This document shows positions 17,273-28,000 of a stretch of DNA of 64,000 nt, piece after piece. The DNA is from Methanomethylovorans sp041447285 (lineage in GTDB: Archaea > Halobacteriota > Methanosarcinia > Methanosarcinales > Methanosarcinaceae): positions 1 through 64,000 of the forward strand of contig NZ_JBGMEB010000005.1 in NCBI RefSeq assembly GCF_041447285.1. The letters are read 5' to 3'. The notes beneath the pieces are model-generated. The model did not search any database. It had not been told where the DNA came from and saw only the letters and a program-made list of their open reading frames with translations. The translations under genes and the position numbers were made by a program. Each line of letters begins with the position of its first letter. The first letter of the stretch is position 1.

Positions 17273-18753
17273 GAGAAGAGAAGATGGCCAGAAAAAATAG
17301 TATTCTAGAATGCGAAACTGCAGATTCTTCAGTAGTAGGTATGATAATAATACTTATGCTTACGACTCTTTCTGTAGGTGCTATCCTGCTATATGGTATG
17401 CCTACTATCAACGATATGCAGGATATGGCAAAATCACAAAAAGCAGAACAGGCATTTACTGTATTTGACTCAAGAACCAGCAAAGTAGCCTTGGGAGAAT
17501 CACCTGTCCAGACAACTTCTCTATCCCTCATGGGAGGGTCTTTGGAGGTCAATGGAGACAACTCATCTTATGATGATAGCAGGGTTACGGTTGTATTGGC
17601 TGACATTGATGCATCGTGGTATGATAGTTTCAGCCAGCAACGCTATAGGTGGGAATCCTGGGAAGGTTTTGAAACCGAGACGAACTTCACCATGTTCAAT
17701 GTGTCAATGGGCAGTATCATTTACAAAAAAGATGATCGTATAGTGGGATACGAGGGTGGTGGAGTGTGGTCTAAATATCCAACCGGGAAAGCTGTTATGA
17801 TCTCACCTCCTGAATTTAACTATAATGGTGAGACGTTGACATTGCCAATCATGTGTATCAAAGGAAATACAAGTATTAGCGGTGCAAGTGATGTAGCAAT
17901 GACTGTAAGCTCCAGTAACATGCCCACTGTGCTGTATCCAAATCCTATTGTGGACAGCAGGATGATTAATCCTCTCAAGTCAGACAAGGTCCTTGTGTAC
18001 ATTAAGAGCGACTTTTACAATGCATGGGCTGACTATGCTAATACTCTTGCATATACAAGTGCCACTGTGGATGAAGCCAATAGCACGGCAGTAGTAGAAC
18101 TTGAGGTCATGCCGGCTATGGGTAAATCAACACTTACGCATAATTTCAAAGTGGGTGCACTCAATGCTTCTAAGTCATCACCTATGTACAACTTCTCTTT
18201 TGATCTCGGTGCCAGGGCTTCCCAGGGCCTAAACCCAACAAATTATCAGATATCTGCAACTTCAGGTACCAAGACTTTGACTTATTCTCTGGCAAAGAAA
18301 GGAGGAGCAAATCAGCTTCAGCTTACTGTAACATACCAGGATACAAATGCCGCTTCCTATGCAGAAGAATGGATTGGTTATGATTTTGATGATATCTTTC
18401 CTATAACAGGCAGCAAACAGGATCAGGAAGCTATCGTTGATCTGTTGGATAAGAACTTTATAATGGAATATGATGCATCTGATGATTTTTCATGGAATGA
18501 CACAAGTTCTATCAGTATACCACCAAATGTCGAATTGAATGGTACTTCACAGTTATCACTTTACAACATTACTCAGCATTACATGAAACTTATTACAATG
18601 GATGGGTCAGTAAAGTTCAGCTTGAACAGTCCGGGGAAGTCTGATCCTGTGGACTATGATGAGTCAAGCCTTACATTAAATTATGAAGGCATGCCTGGAG
18701 CTATTACATACTTACATGTGACAAAGAATGATCTGGCAACTTCACTTAGTTAA
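17269..18753 (+). CDS. Pilin-like membrane protein 6, large DUF7289-like paralogue
   Basis: A 494-residue protein starting with a basic tract, a polar stretch (ILECETADSSVVGMIIILML) and one helix, then MQDMAKSQKAEQAFTVFDSR and KVALGESPVQTTSLSL. These are shared with the preceding protein. The first ~250 residues align with that paralogue; the extra C-terminal ~230 residues form a further extracytoplasmic region (TQHYMKLITMDGSVKFSLNS) that I cannot assign. It is the last gene of the six-gene run and is followed by a good terminator. A likely start is ATG at 17269; a second ATG at 17284 is also possible. Confidence 0.75.
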   Translation: MREEKMARKNSILECETADSSVVGMIIILMLTTLSVGAILLYGMPTINDMQDMAKSQKAEQAFTVFDSRTSKVALGESPVQTTSLSLMGGSLEVNGDNSSYDDSRVTVVLADIDASWYDSFSQQRYRWESWEGFETETNFTMFNVSMGSIIYKKDDRIVGYEGGGVWSKYPTGKAVMISPPEFNYNGETLTLPIMCIKGNTSISGASDVAMTVSSSNMPTVLYPNPIVDSRMINPLKSDKVLVYIKSDFYNAWADYANTLAYTSATVDEANSTAVVELEVMPAMGKSTLTHNFKVGALNASKSSPMYNFSFDLGARASQGLNPTNYQISATSGTKTLTYSLAKKGGANQLQLTVTYQDTNAASYAEEWIGYDFDDIFPITGSKQDQEAIVDLLDKNFIMEYDASDDFSWNDTSSISIPPNVELNGTSQLSLYNITQHYMKLITMDGSVKFSLNSPGKSDPVDYDESSLTLNYEGMPGAITYLHVTKNDLATSLS

Positions 18754-18821
18754 ACATCTACTATAAACTCTGATAGATGGCCAGGCCTTAAAGTGGATCA
18801 CTTTTATATCCACATGGGTCT

Positions 18822-18844
18822 TGCTAGGTTCCTCTAGCATTTTT
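18822..18844 (+). terminator. Terminator of the pilin-like operon
   Basis: Arms TGCTAG (18822-18827) and CTAGCA (18834-18839) with a 6-nt loop are followed directly by a T5 run. It lies 69 bases after the last pilin-like gene. Confidence 0.6.
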
Positions 18845-19051
18845 AAGTTGAGAATACTTTGTAGTTCAATTAAATTGTGTAGGATATGATAGATTTTTTG
18901 TTCATTCATGAAATGCACAATAATAGTATAACTGTACAAAGAAGAAATTGATGTTCATTTTCTTTATATACATGTTCATGATGAAGCTTGAGTGTATTGT
19001 TAATTGAAAATATCCAGTCTTGCTAAATTTGAATATGCCTGAGGTTTTGAG
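18845..19051 (+). promoter_or_regulatory. Promoter and leader of giant surface protein 1
   Basis: A TATA element TTTATATA (18963-18970) lies about 82 bases before the ATG at 19052, leaving a leader of about 60 bases. Bases 18994-19016 of the leader are identical to 24945-24967 upstream of the paralogous giant gene, and a CCTGAGGTT segment just before both start codons is also shared. The remaining sequence to 18845 is AT-rich, with no gene seen. Confidence 0.55.
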
Positions 19052-22000
19052 ATGAGAGTTCAAATGAGATTAATAATCCTGTCACTAATGCTTCTTTCAT
19101 TAAGTGTATCTGCAATGGCTTTAACTATTGATGTATATCCACTGCATGTCCAGAATAGTGCAGGAGATAATGTGAGCATAGTGGTCAGGGTCACAGAAAA
19201 CTCTACACCTTTAAGCAATATGGCTGTAAATTTCATCACAAATCTAGGTACTCTGAACTCAGCTTCAACTTTGACCAATGCCTCAGGATATGGTCGGGTA
19301 TTTCTTAGATCAACAGATTCTGGTATTGCAACATTGAATACAAGTGTTGGAAGCCTTTTAAAGATTACAAATATTACTTTTTCTCCTACTAGCCCCAAGA
19401 GTATAATCATCCCAAAATCAGAGAAACCTGTAACTGCAGGCAATATTACCACTGTAAGAATACGCATGTTGGATCAGTTTGGCAATGTTAATGATACTGC
19501 AGCTATGACCTTGAACCTCACGTTTGAAGATGTCTTTGGAAATACTCTCAAAGAGACCCAGCTCATAAGGAAGCCATATAATTTGACTAACATACATGTC
19601 AGTCGTAATCTAACGGATGGTGGCGCAGCTGATATAGTGCTCACAAACTCAGCAACCAGCGATCAAAATGTAATTTTGGCAATAAATTCCACAATTGCAG
19701 GTAATATCAGCATTTCTGCATCTTGCGATAGTGCCAGCAATAATACATCTATCAAAGTCCTTGCAGATGAGGTAAATAAAATTATTCTAACTCATACTCC
19801 CACAATTGCTTATGCAAATAATCAAGACATATACAAGCTGATTGCTCAGCCTGTAGATCAATTCCTCAATCCTATCATTCCAGATAGTTTCCCTATAAAT
19901 GAGCAAGTAATTTTCTATAGTGGTAGCCGTTCTGATATTTTCATTCTTAATCAAGAGGGAAAAGCAACGGATAGATTTGGACCCACACCATATGTTGAAA
20001 ATATTACTATCAATGCTACATACAAAAATGCTGGTGGTTATACAAATATCACCAACTCCACAACATTGGAATTTATACCTGGGTCTAATCTAAGTCTTAC
20101 AATATACTGTTCACCTGACACTTTGCTTACACAGAATCTGCATGGTAATCACGAGAGTACCGTTAAGGTGGTTGCACTGGATCAATGGGGTCATACACTG
20201 CCCGGAGTAAATCTCACCATCGCTACTACAAACTCTACAGTGGGTTACCTCTCGTTGAATGGTGTTAACGCCACAACAATACATGCAACAACAAATGATC
20301 TTGGTAAAGCAACTTTGAATTTTTTTTCAAGTACTGTTCCAGGAACTACTACGATTATTGCCACTGCAGGAAATGCAACTGTATCTGCTCCAATAACGAC
20401 CAAAAATGTGCCTTTTGTCAGCACAAATGTCAGTATTGAACCTGAATCTCTGAAATCTGGAGGTATAGTAAACGTTACTACAGTGGTATCTGTAGAAGGA
20501 GACCTTCAGGTTACGAGACCCGCAGCAAATGCCATGCTGGTTCTTGACCGTTCCGGTAGTATGGATCCAGACTACTATGCAGGTACTCCTCTGGATGTTG
20601 TTCTTGTCATTGACAGGTCAGGAAGTATGGATGGAGATGCTATGTTAGCTGCAAAGACAGCATCCAAAAACTTTGCAACAAATCTGGTTTCTAACTCTCA
20701 ACTGGGAGTGGTATCTTTTGCCTGGGAGCCATTCTTACCAAGCAGTATAGATCTGGAATTAACTCCACTCAATTCATCTAAAAACCTGCTTCTTGTCAGC
20801 AATTCTATCGATAAAATGCATTCAGTTGGAGGAACTGCGATGGGTGAAGGTATGGCAGATGCCAACTCCATGCTAGTAAACAACGGACGTTCTGATTCCC
20901 GTAAGGTAATGATACTTCTTACAGATGGATTAACAAATCAGGGTATAGATCAACAAGGTACGGCTGCTGTTGATCTGGCAAAAACAAATGACATTACTAT
21001 ATATACAATTGGTCTTGGAAACGAGATCGATGAAAGCCTTCTCCGATCTATTGCCTCAAATACAGGAGGCAAATATTATGCTGCTCCCAGCAGTTCTGAT
21101 CTGGCTTCAATATATAATGCAATTGCTCAGGAAATATGTGATTATGACATTACGGATATTGAGTACGGTTTCGAGGGTTTTACACCATATTCCTATAGCT
21201 TCAATGACTCAATATCTATTCAAGATAGTTACATTCTCAGCTTCGAGGGATATGATCTAGATGATGTATTTGACGCAAGTCCATTTTATGGTGGAACAAC
21301 TGCAGGAGAATGTCTGATCAAGGTAGATGGTGAAAATTTCAGATTGGTGCCATCAGCCAGTACTCCTGCTAACAGTAACCTATGGAAGACGTATCAATAC
21401 GATATTACAAATTACATACATGCCGGTGAGAATTCTATTTCATTCTATGACTATTATGATTACACCGGCTCCAGGGATTACTACGACTATTATAAAGATT
21501 ATTACCCAAACCCGAATCCATCTTCGATTGGCAATAACAGGGTAAGGAATGTGGTGATATCTGGTAGTGGTAACCAGATTAAATCATATACAACAGACAC
21601 TGCTCTTAACGAAAATGGGTATGTTCTCTCTTTTAATAAACCTTTATCTTCTGACTATTTTGAAGATACATTTGAGATAAACGAATCCATCAATGACCTT
21701 AAAGTCAAACTTCAATGGGAGCATAGCTCTGCAAATCTTGATCTTCAGTTGATAAGCCCATCAAAGAAGATTTATGGAATTGGTTACAATGATACCGGTT
21801 ATTATCCGGGTGCTGATAGCAAATCTGAATATATATGGATAAGTCCGCTTTCCGGTGTTTACCCTGATAGCGATACAGATACTGTGGAAATAGGCGACTG
21901 GACAGTACGTGTAACAGGGATAGGTGTAAATGATGTGGGTTCATGGCAGGAGAATTTCTCTGTTTCCACATATATAGACAAAAAAAGTGCAGCTAAACTG

Positions 22001-24730
22001 TCATCACATGCCTTCATATCGAGTTTTGATGAAAGCCGTGGGGATAAAGCAGGGCTTGCACTTTACAGTTTTGAAGGTAATTCACTTAGTGCTAGTCAAT
22101 CCAGTTATATTCTTAAAAACAGTACATGGGTAGGATATTTTACAGTCCAGACCACTGGGAGATATAACTTCGATCTATCATGGGATGATTCTTCAAATAT
22201 AGAGGCTTGTCTTTATGATGGTACAGATTTGCTGGATTCATCAAGTGGTGCAGGTGCCTGTGAAGTATCTTCTGTACTTTTTGCAGGAGAAACCTATTAT
22301 CTGGATATTACTAAAGGAGCAGCATCTACTGATGATACTCATTTTGTTGTCAATGTTACAACTTTACCCCTTGATACTGTAATGACTGCCTATTACGATA
22401 GTACTGTAACACCAAGGTTCAGAACTTGGAATGATTCCCAATGGTCTATAGAAAAATCTGCTAAGAACGTTGGCGCATACCCTTATTTTGTATTGTTGGA
22501 GTCAAGTCCTGTTAGATCTGAAATAATGATGGTAACAGGTGATAGTGATAACGATATTAATGTCCAAATCTGGAATGGTATTTCCTGGGGTTCTGTTAGT
22601 GAACTCAGCAATTATTTTAATTATTTCAATAACTATTATGAAAACTTCAAAAGAGGGTTTGATGTAAAATACGAGCAGTTATCAGGAGACGCAGTTGTCG
22701 TTTATATGAATCGTAGCATTAACGTTAGTATTCCTCAATATAAAATCTGGGATGGCTCTTCCTGGAGTTCTGCTTCCGCAACTGCTTCTAAAATTACTGG
22801 TCCAGGGGAAGTAAGATGGGTCAGGCTTGAAGCAAGTCCGAATTCAGATGAAATGATTCTTGCAACCCTTGATAGTTCAAATTATATACGTGCACAGGTA
22901 TGGAACGGTAACTCTTGGGGAAGTCCAGTTGAAATTACAAAAAATGCGAAAACATCAATTTATCAGTGCTTTGACATAGCATATGAACAGAGCACAGGGC
23001 GTGCGATGGTAGTCTGGGCAGATTCAAGCTATGTTAAGTATCGTATTTGGAATGGAGTCTCTTGGGGAAGTGAACAGAATCTTTATTCGTTCTCAAATAG
23101 TGTCTGCTGGTTGAAATTAGCTGCAGATCTCCATTCAAATAATATGATACTTGTTTCTCAGGATATTGCTAATGATATATATGCAAATACATGGACGGGT
23201 TCTTCATGGTCTTCCAGCAGACTACTTGAAAATAATGCAGGTACTTCTAGTAGAAGGACTGTAGATGTTGCTTTTGAACAATCAAGTGAAACAGGTCTTG
23301 TGGTATGGGGCGATACTACCTCAACACCTAAATATGAAACATGGAATGGTGTTTCATGGAGTAATGAGGCATCAGCTTCTAATTTTGGTTCAGGATATCC
23401 AATGTGGGTACAGTTGACACCTGATCCATCATCAGATGAAATTTTCCTCATGACATCTGATGACTCTTACGATCTGAATATTCAGAAATGGACAGGCTCT
23501 TCCTGGAGTAGTGCCACAGAGGTTGAAACTTCTTCCAGTAATTCCTACGAATGCTTTGATATTGCATACAATTCTCAGGAAGCATCTGTTCAAAGCACTC
23601 CAGTTTTATGGACCGAGTGGACGGCTGAGGTTACATCTACTTTGAACAATGATTCTCTAGCTCATCTTGGCAATTCAATAGATACTATTACAGCTGATGG
23701 CCTGACAGCAATAGATGAAGGTTTGTTCGTTGCCAACAACGAACTGTCTTATGTGAATGGTAGTTCTACAATAGTCCTTATGACAGACGGTCTGGATAAT
23801 GCAGGTTATCATTCCCTGTTGAAAGAAGCATACAAGGCAAAAGAAAACAATACTATCATATACACTGTTGGGTTTGGAAAAAGTGAATCTGAAGTCGATC
23901 CCATACTTCTTGAAATTGCAAATGTGACAGGCGGAGAATATTATTTTGCACCAAATTCCAGTGTCTTAAAGGATATATTCAAAGGTATTGCCGACCAGAT
24001 CACAAACTTTTCAGCTCAGGGACCTGTATTAAACCTTCAGGTACCTCACAACTATGCTACATCTGCCGGGATCGTAGGTGCTACATACATTTCGGGAAGC
24101 AGTAACTTCACAACAGGTGACAGGAGTTCTTTTGTCACTCCTAAATATCCTTCAAGAGGCAATGCTGAACCGTCTATTACAACCCTAAGTAACAGATCAG
24201 TACTTAGCTGGCAACTTCCTACCCTAAGCACAGGGGAAAAATGGGGAGTATGGTATCAGATGGTTGTAGAAGGAACTGGGTATGTTCCCTTGGTTATGAC
24301 AGGTTCTAATATTAGCTATATGAATGTGGCTGGTGAAGATATTGAGTCGTCTGTACCAGGAGGAGGCAGTGCTATCAGCGGGAGTTCGGCAAATAGTGAT
24401 CCATATCCACTTGGAAGTTTTACTATAACAGCTAGCAAGCCATTGATGTTGATAAACGAATCCTCAGAGTTGACATTGGAGGTAAGGGATATTACTGGTA
24501 ACTATACTTCTGCGTATGTTATTCTTTACACAAACCTTGGTTCTTTGAATGGTCAGCAAAACCGCATAAATGTTACAGTGGATGGTCGCAGAACCTTAAC
24601 TTTCTCAAGTATAATGGCAGGGAACGCCCATGTCATAGCTTGTGCATATAATGTAAACAATGTAACTGACACAAAGCAATGTGACAAATTGCTTGTTATA
24701 AGACCAAAGGGTATGATCAGGATAAATTAG
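19052..24730 (+). CDS. Giant secreted VWA/Ig-like/Trp-repeat surface protein 1
   Basis: An 1892-residue secreted protein with an N-terminal signal peptide (about residues 1-24, ending SAMA). Modules in order: Ig-like (Big_1-type) domains to about 480; a first MIDAS strand with DRSGSMD at 499-505; a complete von Willebrand A domain starting with a second DRSGSMD at 521-527 and running to about 690; a Tyr/Asp-rich region; a P-domain-like region (850-980); a pre-peptidase-C-like domain (990-1105); eight WxxxxW repeats such as WNGISWG (1110-1515); the distal half of a VWA domain with T1552 and D1579; and a final Ig-like domain. No C-terminal anchor is visible. It is rich in N-glycosylation sequons. 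An adhesin or pilus-associated role is inferred from VWA content and from the pilin-like operon upstream. Confidence 0.85.
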   Translation: MRVQMRLIILSLMLLSLSVSAMALTIDVYPLHVQNSAGDNVSIVVRVTENSTPLSNMAVNFITNLGTLNSASTLTNASGYGRVFLRSTDSGIATLNTSVGSLLKITNITFSPTSPKSIIIPKSEKPVTAGNITTVRIRMLDQFGNVNDTAAMTLNLTFEDVFGNTLKETQLIRKPYNLTNIHVSRNLTDGGAADIVLTNSATSDQNVILAINSTIAGNISISASCDSASNNTSIKVLADEVNKIILTHTPTIAYANNQDIYKLIAQPVDQFLNPIIPDSFPINEQVIFYSGSRSDIFILNQEGKATDRFGPTPYVENITINATYKNAGGYTNITNSTTLEFIPGSNLSLTIYCSPDTLLTQNLHGNHESTVKVVALDQWGHTLPGVNLTIATTNSTVGYLSLNGVNATTIHATTNDLGKATLNFFSSTVPGTTTIIATAGNATVSAPITTKNVPFVSTNVSIEPESLKSGGIVNVTTVVSVEGDLQVTRPAANAMLVLDRSGSMDPDYYAGTPLDVVLVIDRSGSMDGDAMLAAKTASKNFATNLVSNSQLGVVSFAWEPFLPSSIDLELTPLNSSKNLLLVSNSIDKMHSVGGTAMGEGMADANSMLVNNGRSDSRKVMILLTDGLTNQGIDQQGTAAVDLAKTNDITIYTIGLGNEIDESLLRSIASNTGGKYYAAPSSSDLASIYNAIAQEICDYDITDIEYGFEGFTPYSYSFNDSISIQDSYILSFEGYDLDDVFDASPFYGGTTAGECLIKVDGENFRLVPSASTPANSNLWKTYQYDITNYIHAGENSISFYDYYDYTGSRDYYDYYKDYYPNPNPSSIGNNRVRNVVISGSGNQIKSYTTDTALNENGYVLSFNKPLSSDYFEDTFEINESINDLKVKLQWEHSSANLDLQLISPSKKIYGIGYNDTGYYPGADSKSEYIWISPLSGVYPDSDTDTVEIGDWTVRVTGIGVNDVGSWQENFSVSTYIDKKSAAKLSSHAFISSFDESRGDKAGLALYSFEGNSLSASQSSYILKNSTWVGYFTVQTTGRYNFDLSWDDSSNIEACLYDGTDLLDSSSGAGACEVSSVLFAGETYYLDITKGAASTDDTHFVVNVTTLPLDTVMTAYYDSTVTPRFRTWNDSQWSIEKSAKNVGAYPYFVLLESSPVRSEIMMVTGDSDNDINVQIWNGISWGSVSELSNYFNYFNNYYENFKRGFDVKYEQLSGDAVVVYMNRSINVSIPQYKIWDGSSWSSASATASKITGPGEVRWVRLEASPNSDEMILATLDSSNYIRAQVWNGNSWGSPVEITKNAKTSIYQCFDIAYEQSTGRAMVVWADSSYVKYRIWNGVSWGSEQNLYSFSNSVCWLKLAADLHSNNMILVSQDIANDIYANTWTGSSWSSSRLLENNAGTSSRRTVDVAFEQSSETGLVVWGDTTSTPKYETWNGVSWSNEASASNFGSGYPMWVQLTPDPSSDEIFLMTSDDSYDLNIQKWTGSSWSSATEVETSSSNSYECFDIAYNSQEASVQSTPVLWTEWTAEVTSTLNNDSLAHLGNSIDTITADGLTAIDEGLFVANNELSYVNGSSTIVLMTDGLDNAGYHSLLKEAYKAKENNTIIYTVGFGKSESEVDPILLEIANVTGGEYYFAPNSSVLKDIFKGIADQITNFSAQGPVLNLQVPHNYATSAGIVGATYISGSSNFTTGDRSSFVTPKYPSRGNAEPSITTLSNRSVLSWQLPTLSTGEKWGVWYQMVVEGTGYVPLVMTGSNISYMNVAGEDIESSVPGGGSAISGSSANSDPYPLGSFTITASKPLMLINESSELTLEVRDITGNYTSAYVILYTNLGSLNGQQNRINVTVDGRRTLTFSSIMAGNAHVIACAYNVNNVTDTKQCDKLLVIRPKGMIRIN

Positions 24731-24758
24731 AGCCAATTCCATTGTTACATTTTATATC

Positions 24759-24786
24759 GGCCATACTTTTTGGCCTGACATTTATT
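24759..24786 (+). terminator. Terminator after giant surface gene 1
   Basis: GGCCA (24759-24763) and TGGCC (24771-24775) form a short hairpin followed by a T-rich run. A similar GGCC hairpin ends the paralogous gene. Confidence 0.5.
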
Positions 24787-24910
24787 TTTTAATCATAATC
24801 ACGTCACTGTTTACATTATTGCAAGCTCCTGTCTTTTTTCAAAAAGAGGCAATATCCTGAGAAAGTGGAAACTGAATGTATAAAAGAAAAGCATGGAACT
24901 AATGTTCATC

Positions 24911-24967
24911 TTATTTATATATATGTGCATGGATAAATATCAGCGTATTGTTAATTGAAAATATCCA
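24911..24967 (+). promoter_or_regulatory. Promoter and conserved leader element of giant gene 2
   Basis: TTATTTATATATATG (24911-24925) is the TATA region. The 23-base leader element at 24945-24967 is identical to the one at 18994-19016 and sits 36 bases before the ATG, almost the same distance as in the paralogue. The shared leader suggests co-regulation. Confidence 0.55.
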
Positions 24968-25003
24968 ATGTCGCTGAAATACGAGTTTACCTGAGGTTCT
25001 GCA

Positions 25004-28000
25004 ATGAGAGTTCAAACAAGATTCATGGTCTTATTATTGGTCCTTATTTCATTAAGTATGTCTGCAATGGCTGTTGTTGCATTAATGCCGTCACCATCAA
25101 CTATACAGATGTATCCATCTTATTATCAGAATAGTGTTAGTGACAATGTTAGTATGACAGTCAGAGTCATGGGCAATTCTATACCTTTAAATAATATTCT
25201 CGTGAATTTCGGCACAAACTTGGGTTACTTAAGCTCAACTTCAGCGGTGACCAATTCCTCAGGATATGCTCAGGTATTTCTTACGACCACAGAATCCGGG
25301 CTTGCAACAGTAACTGCGACCACTGGGAGTATTTCTAACACTACAAATATAACTTTTTCACCTCTCAGACCAGCAAGCATCAGCATGGTAGAATCGGAGG
25401 ACCCAGTGACTGCCGGAGATGTTTTCAATGTCACGGTTGATACTTTAGACCAGTTCGGAAATATCAATGAAACTGCTGAACTGGCCTTGAACGTTACATT
25501 TGAAGATGTTTACGGAAATACCATTCATCAGATAGATATCAGAAATTCATCATATACATTGGCTCAGATACAGGCCAATAGTACGCATGTGGATATTACA
25601 AATACGACAATTGCTGATCCGGATGTATTATTAGAGATCAATTCTACTGTTACAGGCAATATTAACATCTATGCTTCATGCGGAGAAATTACTAGCACAG
25701 AGGATATTGAAGTTAAACCAGGCGCACCATTCAGGATGTTCACAAGTTATACTGATGAATACACTGTGAACACGACTTCAGGAATAACTGTATTTGTTTA
25801 TGACTTTTATAATAACCCTATAAATAACGCTTCTGTCCTTTTTAATTCAACTCCTCCAGATCACACGCCATATAACAGTCCATATGAGTACAATTCATTG
25901 CGACTAAGCAATATGAACTCGGTTACGGGAATTGATGGAATTGCTTCGACAGTATTCAGGACAGACAAAAGGGCAGGTAATAACACCGTTAATATTACAG
26001 TCTCAAATACTTCTTTAGCTACCGAGATTCCAATAAAAGGACTTGCAGATGTGGTTGATGGTCTTTCCTTTACACGTTCCCCTACATTTGCCTATGCTAA
26101 CAATCAAGATACATACAATCTTACATGTCAGGCTGTGGATAAATTCCTCAATCCTATTATTCCAGAAGTATCTCCTATAACAGAACAGATTGTTTTCTAT
26201 AGCGGCAGCAGTTCTGCAATACTTCCTCTCAATGAAGAGGGAAAAGCAAATATTAAAATGGGCCCCAGTCCATATGTTGAAAATGTAGATGTCACCGCCA
26301 CATATAGGAATTCCAGCGGGTACACGAACATCACCAATTCTACAACATTGGAATTCATAGCAGGTGACCTTTTCCATCTTGATATGTATGCTTCGCCAGA
26401 TACTCTCTTAGCTCAGGGTTTGAACGGAACTCATGAAAGTACGGTTAAAATGATTGCACTGGATCAGTGGGGGCATACTTTACCTGGAATTGATCTTACT
26501 GTAAGTACTACGAATGCTACAGTAGGACATCTTTTAATGGATAATATCAATGCCACGAGTATAAATACAACAACAAATGCCTTTGGCAAGGCGACCTTAA
26601 ATTTTGTGTGTGGCGAAGTTCCAGGAAATACTACAATTGTTGCAACTGCAGGTAATGTGAACGCATCCGCTATCTTCACAGTCAAAGATGTACCTTTCCT
26701 AAATGCATACATAGATGTGGAACCTGAATCCCGCCTGAAATCCGGTCAGGTTGTTAACGTAACTACAGTTGTCTCCTTTGAAGGAAATCTCCCTGTCACA
26801 CGACCAGCGTCAAATGCCATGTTAGTGCTTGACCGTTCCGGTAGTATGGACCCTGATTATTATGCAGGGACACCTCTTGATGTTGTGCTTGTTATTGATC
26901 GTTCGGGGAGTATGGATGGAGATGCTATGCTAGCTGCAAAGACAGCATCCAAGAAATTTGCAACGAACCTGGTTTCTAACTCTCAACTGGGAGTGGTATC
27001 TTTTGCTTGGGAGCCATTCTTACCAAGCAATATAGATCTGGAATTAACTCCACTTAACTCATCTGAAAACCTGCTTCTTGTCAACAGTTCTATCGATAAA
27101 TTACATGCAGTTGGAGGGACTGCAATGGGAAATGGTATGGCAGATGCCAATTCTATGCTCATAAACAATGGTCGCTCTAATGCTCGTAAGGTAATGATCC
27201 TTCTTACAGATGGATTGACAAATCAGGGTGTAGATCAACAAGGTACAGCTGCTGTTAATCTGGCAAAAACAAATAGTATCACCATTTTTACTATCGGTCT
27301 TGGAGATGAGATTGATGAAAGCCTTCTCAGAACTATTGCTTCAGATACAGGAGGAAAATATTATGCTGCTCCCAGCAGCTCTGATTTGGCTTCAATATAT
27401 AATGCCATTGCACAGGAAATATGTGATTACGACATCACAGATATAGAATATGGTTTTGAGGGTTTCACACCATATTCTTACAACTTCAACGACTCAATAT
27501 CAATTCAAGACCGTTACATTCTCAGCTTCCAAGGGTATGATCTTGATGATGTATTTGATGCAAGTCCATTTTATGGTGGAACAACTGCAGGAGAGTGCCT
27601 TATCAGGGTAAATGGTGAGAATTTTGTACTGGCTCCTTCAGTTAGTACTTCTGCTAATAGTGGACAATGGAAGACGTATCAGTACGACATTACGAATTAC
27701 ATACATGCCGGTGAGAACTCAATAACTTTCTATGACTATTATGACTACACTGGTTCCAGGGATTATTACGACTATTATAGAGATTATGAACCAAATCCGA
27801 ATCCACCTTATATTGGCAATAACAGGGTAAGGAATGTGGTAATATCTGACATCGGTAGTCAGATAGCATCGTATCCGGCAGAAACTTCCCTGAATGAAAA
27901 CGGATATGGTATCTCGTTTAACAAACCCTTATCTTCTGACTATTTTGAAGATAAATTTGAGATAAATGAATCCATCAATGATCTTAAAGTGAAACTTCAA

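Noticed and set aside
22382..23610. Tandem DNA repeats or a CRISPR-like array in the giant genes
   Set aside because: The repeats are protein-level Trp units with diverged DNA and irregular spacing, within an open frame.
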